The translations under genes and the position numbers were made by a program. Below, piece by piece: positions 5,054-6,872 of a DNA stretch of 6,872 nucleotides; position 1 is the stretch's first letter; every line of letters begins with the position of its first letter. The notes under the pieces were generated by a model. That model was given only the letters and a program-made list of their open reading frames with translations, ran no database searches and was not told the origin of the DNA. Origin of the DNA: JBKPHS01 sp046729975 (GTDB lineage: Bacteria; Actinomycetota; Thermoleophilia; Solirubrobacterales; Thermoleophilaceae); contig JBKPHS010000187.1 of the NCBI GenBank assembly GCA_046729975.1, positions 1 through 6,872 on the forward strand, given 5' to 3'.

Positions 5054-6603
5054 GGCCGAAGGAGGACCGCGCCCAGACCATCTTCGAGCGCTCCAAGGAG
5101 GGCCGGCGCGCGTTCGTCCCGCCGGAGCTCGACGTGCCCGAGGCGTCGCTCGACGAGCTGCTGCCCACCGACGCACTGCGTGCCCGTCCCGCGGAGCTGC
5201 CGGAGGTCTCCGAGCCGGAGATCGTGCGCCACTACAACAACCTGTCGAAGAAGAACTTCGACCTCGACACCGGCTTCTACCCGCTCGGCTCGTGCACGAT
5301 GAAGCACAACCCGAAGGTCAACGAGCGGGTGGCGGCGCTGCCCGGCCACGCCCGCCTGCACCCGCTCCAGGAGCCGGAATACGCGCAGGGCGCGCTCGAG
5401 CTGATGTGGTCGCTGCAGGAGGCGCTGTCGGAGATCGCGGGGCTGCCCCACGTCTCTCTCCAGCCGAGCGCCGGCTCACACGGCGAGCTTGCGGGTCTGC
5501 TCCTCACGCGCGCCTACCACGAGGACCGCGGCGAGCAGCGCACCAAGGTGCTCACCCCCGACACCGCCCACGGCACGAACCCAGCGACGGTCACGATGGC
5601 GGGCTACGAGGTCGTCAAGGTCGGCACCGCCGCCGACGGCGGCGTGGACCTCGACGACCTGCGCGAAAAGGCGACCGAGGACGTCGCGTGCCTGATGCTG
5701 ACGAACCCCAACACGCTGGGCCTGTTCGACAGCAACATCGAGGAGATCGCGCGGATCGTGCACGACGCCGGCGCGACGCTGTACTACGACGGCGCGAACC
5801 TGAACGCGGTGGTCGGGGTGTCGCGGCCGGGCGACATGGGCTTCGACATCGTCCACTTCAACCTGCACAAGACCTTCACGCAGCCGCATGGCGGCGGCGG
5901 TCCCGGCGCGGGGCCGATCGCCGTCTCGGACCGCATCGATCCTTACCTGCCGAAGCCGCAGGTCGTGCGTCGCGCGGGCGAGAACGGCGGCGAGCCCGTC
6001 TTCGACCTCGACTTCGACAGGCCCAAGTCGATCGGCCGCCTGCGTGGCTTCCAGGGCAACTTCGGCGTCTTCGTCCGCTCCTACGCCTACATCCGATCCA
6101 TCGGCGCCGACGGCCTGCGCGACGTAGCCGAAACCGCCGTGCTGAACGCCAACTACCTGCGCGCGAGACTGGCCGAGCCTGGAATCGGCGAGTACCTGCC
6201 GATCGCCTTCGACCGGATCTGCATGCACGAGTTCGTGCTCTCGGGCAAGGGCGCCAAGGACGAGCTCGGGATCCGCACGCTCGACATCGCCAAGCGGCTG
6301 CTCGACCACCGCGTGCACCCACCGACGGTGTACTTCCCCCTGCTCGTGGACGAGGCGCTCATGATCGAGCCGACCGAGACCGAGACCAAGGAGGCGCTCG
6401 ACGGCTTCGCGGATGCGATCCGCGAGATTCTCGAGGAGGCGAAGGAAGACCCCGAGATCGCCCGGAACGCCCCGTACGACACGCCCGGCCGCCGGCTGGA
6501 CGAGGCCGCCGCCGCGCGCAGGCCGGTGGTGCGCGGGGGTCGTGGCGAGCCCGACACAGACGGGAAGCCGGACGCCTCAGCCGGCCCCACCCCGGGCTTC
6601 TAG
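5050..6603 (+). CDS. gcvPB: Glycine dehydrogenase (decarboxylating) subunit 2, GcvPB
   Basis: GcvPB is the catalytic, PLP-binding half of P protein and works as a complex with GcvPA. The 517-residue product shows YNNLSKKNFDLDTGFYPLGS (62-81) followed by CTMKHNP (82-88), PSAGSHGE (139-146), TAHGTNPA (172-179), YYDGANLNAV, and FNLHKTFTQPHGGGGPG, in which K274 is the predicted PLP Schiff-base lysine followed by the glycine-rich loop. The C-terminal half includes FDRICMHEFVLSG and HPPTVYFPL, with EPTETE near the end. The start GTG 5050 overlaps the gcvPA stop as GTGA, with AAGGTGAG (5039-5046) just before it. After ARRPVVR, where the family normally ends within a few residues, it has 22 more residues rich in Gly, Pro and Asp (496-517), probably disordered. 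No frameshift or missing catalytic residue is seen. Confidence 0.98.
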   Translation: MRPKEDRAQTIFERSKEGRRAFVPPELDVPEASLDELLPTDALRARPAELPEVSEPEIVRHYNNLSKKNFDLDTGFYPLGSCTMKHNPKVNERVAALPGHARLHPLQEPEYAQGALELMWSLQEALSEIAGLPHVSLQPSAGSHGELAGLLLTRAYHEDRGEQRTKVLTPDTAHGTNPATVTMAGYEVVKVGTAADGGVDLDDLREKATEDVACLMLTNPNTLGLFDSNIEEIARIVHDAGATLYYDGANLNAVVGVSRPGDMGFDIVHFNLHKTFTQPHGGGGPGAGPIAVSDRIDPYLPKPQVVRRAGENGGEPVFDLDFDRPKSIGRLRGFQGNFGVFVRSYAYIRSIGADGLRDVAETAVLNANYLRARLAEPGIGEYLPIAFDRICMHEFVLSGKGAKDELGIRTLDIAKRLLDHRVHPPTVYFPLLVDEALMIEPTETETKEALDGFADAIREILEEAKEDPEIARNAPYDTPGRRLDEAAAARRPVVRGGRGEPDTDGKPDASAGPTPGF

Positions 6604-6650
6604 CTTCGCTCCCTCGCTCTAGGTCGGAGTCGCTTAGCGCGGGGGCCGTC

Positions 6651-6688
6651 CTGTCCTGTGCCCCCTATAGGACCCCTAGGCAGGACAG
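6651..6688. terminator. Long inverted repeat between convergent genes; possible bidirectional terminator or dispersed element
   Basis: CTGTCCTG 6651-6658 and CAGGACAG 6681-6688 are perfect 8-bp complements. The 22-base loop contains two small palindromes, CCTATAGG (6664-6671) and CCTAGG (6675-6680), and a repeated CCCCTA (6662-6667, 6673-6678). A direct repeat GTGCCCC (6658-6664, 6688-6694) overlaps each inner edge. It lies about 48 bases after the gcvPB stop and 40 before the end of the minus-strand gene, so it could terminate both. No T-tract follows. The rest of the gap (6604-6650, 6695-6727) shows only a short TCGCTC direct repeat at 6606-6611 and 6614-6619. Confidence 0.45.
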
Positions 6689-6722
6689 TGCCCCGAAATC
6701 CCGCTCCGCTGGCCACTGGGCA

Positions 6723-6744
6723 ACCGGCTACCCGCTAACCCGCT
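6723..6744. repeat. Short tandem repeat ACC(C/G)GCT at the stop of the minus-strand gene
   Basis: Three near-identical heptamers follow one another: ACCGGCT 6723-6729, ACCCGCT 6730-6736, then one spacer A and ACCCGCT 6738-6744. They cover the last codons and stop of the minus-strand gene. Like the units after ftsZ, they are heptamers placed at a gene end. Confidence 0.45.
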
Positions 6745-6872
6745 GGAGCTGCAGGCGGCCGCGCCAGTCGATGCGGCCCTGGCCGTTCGGGACCGGGTAG
6801 CTGAAGTGGAACTCGAACGGCATCTGGAAGAACTTGCTCTTGAAGCGGGTGAGGGTGTAGGTGAGCGTGAAC
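6728..6872 (-). CDS. C-terminus of an unrecognised minus-strand gene (partial)
   Basis: Read on the minus strand from base 6871, a frame runs 47 codons to a TAG (complement of 6728-6730). The third codon position is G or C in all but one sense codon, the same bias as the known genes, which makes real coding likely although the start lies beyond the window. The peptide begins FTLTYTLTRFKSKFFQMP and ends GRLQLQRVSG. It is rich in Phe, Tyr, Thr and alternating hydrophobic residues, which suggests beta strands, perhaps of a surface or beta-sandwich protein. I do not recognise a family and assign no function. It converges on gcvPB, so it is not part of that operon. Confidence 0.7.
   Translation of the reverse strand, partial: FTLTYTLTRFKSKFFQMPFEFHFSYPVPNGQGRIDWRGRLQLQRVSG

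Noticed and set aside
3692..5176. 494-codon antisense frame across gcvPA
   Set aside because: Long open antisense frames are expected opposite high-GC genes; no family motif and the codon bias belongs to the sense strand.
5292..6800. 502-codon plus-strand frame inside and beyond gcvPB
   Set aside because: Arg/Gly/Pro-rich out-of-frame translation of gcvPB with no recognisable domain.
1..6872. CRISPR arrays, tRNA/rRNA genes, insertion sequences or prophage genes
   Set aside because: No regularly spaced repeats, no tRNA-like fold with CCA arm or T-loop, and no transposase or integrase motif seen on either strand.

Overview
The window is about 6.9 kb of very GC-rich DNA, with G or C at almost every third codon position in the main genes. 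It looks like an actinobacterial chromosome of the Thermoleophilia type (Gaiellales/Solirubrobacterales-like). That placement is inferred from the actinobacterial style of FtsZ combined with a glycine decarboxylase split into two subunits, whereas Streptomyces and Mycobacterium carry one fused GcvP. It has not been tested by database search.

Layout, left to right. Bases 1-154 are the Pro/Ala/Gly-rich C-terminal tail of a plus-strand gene that begins outside the window; by dcw-cluster synteny it could be ftsQ. Bases 155-367 are a comparatively AT-rich control region. It holds a dyad just after the upstream stop, a 33-codon small ORF with an excellent Shine-Dalgarno sequence, a near-consensus housekeeping promoter (TTGACA-N18-TACAGT), and a leader that can fold into a three-way junction. 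ftsZ follows at 368-1462. A 53-bp gap carries C-rich near-heptamer repeats (a potential G-quadruplex on the minus strand) and a hairpin over the next start codon. A short PhzF-like isomerase gene lies at 1516-2190. Then come gcvT, gcvH, gcvPA and gcvPB (2220-6603), tightly packed with a 1-nt overlap, a 3-nt gap and a 4-nt overlap. After gcvPB there is a gap of about 124 bp with a long inverted repeat, and then the C-terminus of an unrecognised minus-strand gene that converges on the operon.

Function. FtsZ forms the cytokinetic ring. The gcv genes encode three of the four glycine cleavage components: P as an alpha/beta pair, the lipoyl carrier H, and the aminomethyltransferase T. The fourth, dihydrolipoamide dehydrogenase, is not in the window. 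No glycine riboswitch is visible before gcvT, and phzF lies only 29 bp upstream, so the gcv genes are probably read from a promoter at or before phzF, or by read-through from ftsZ.

The genes are ordinary housekeeping genes, and I see no convincing new multi-gene system. The places worth a second look are non-coding or very small: the ftsZ leader and its small ORF, the ftsZ-phzF spacer, and the palindromic element after gcvPB.
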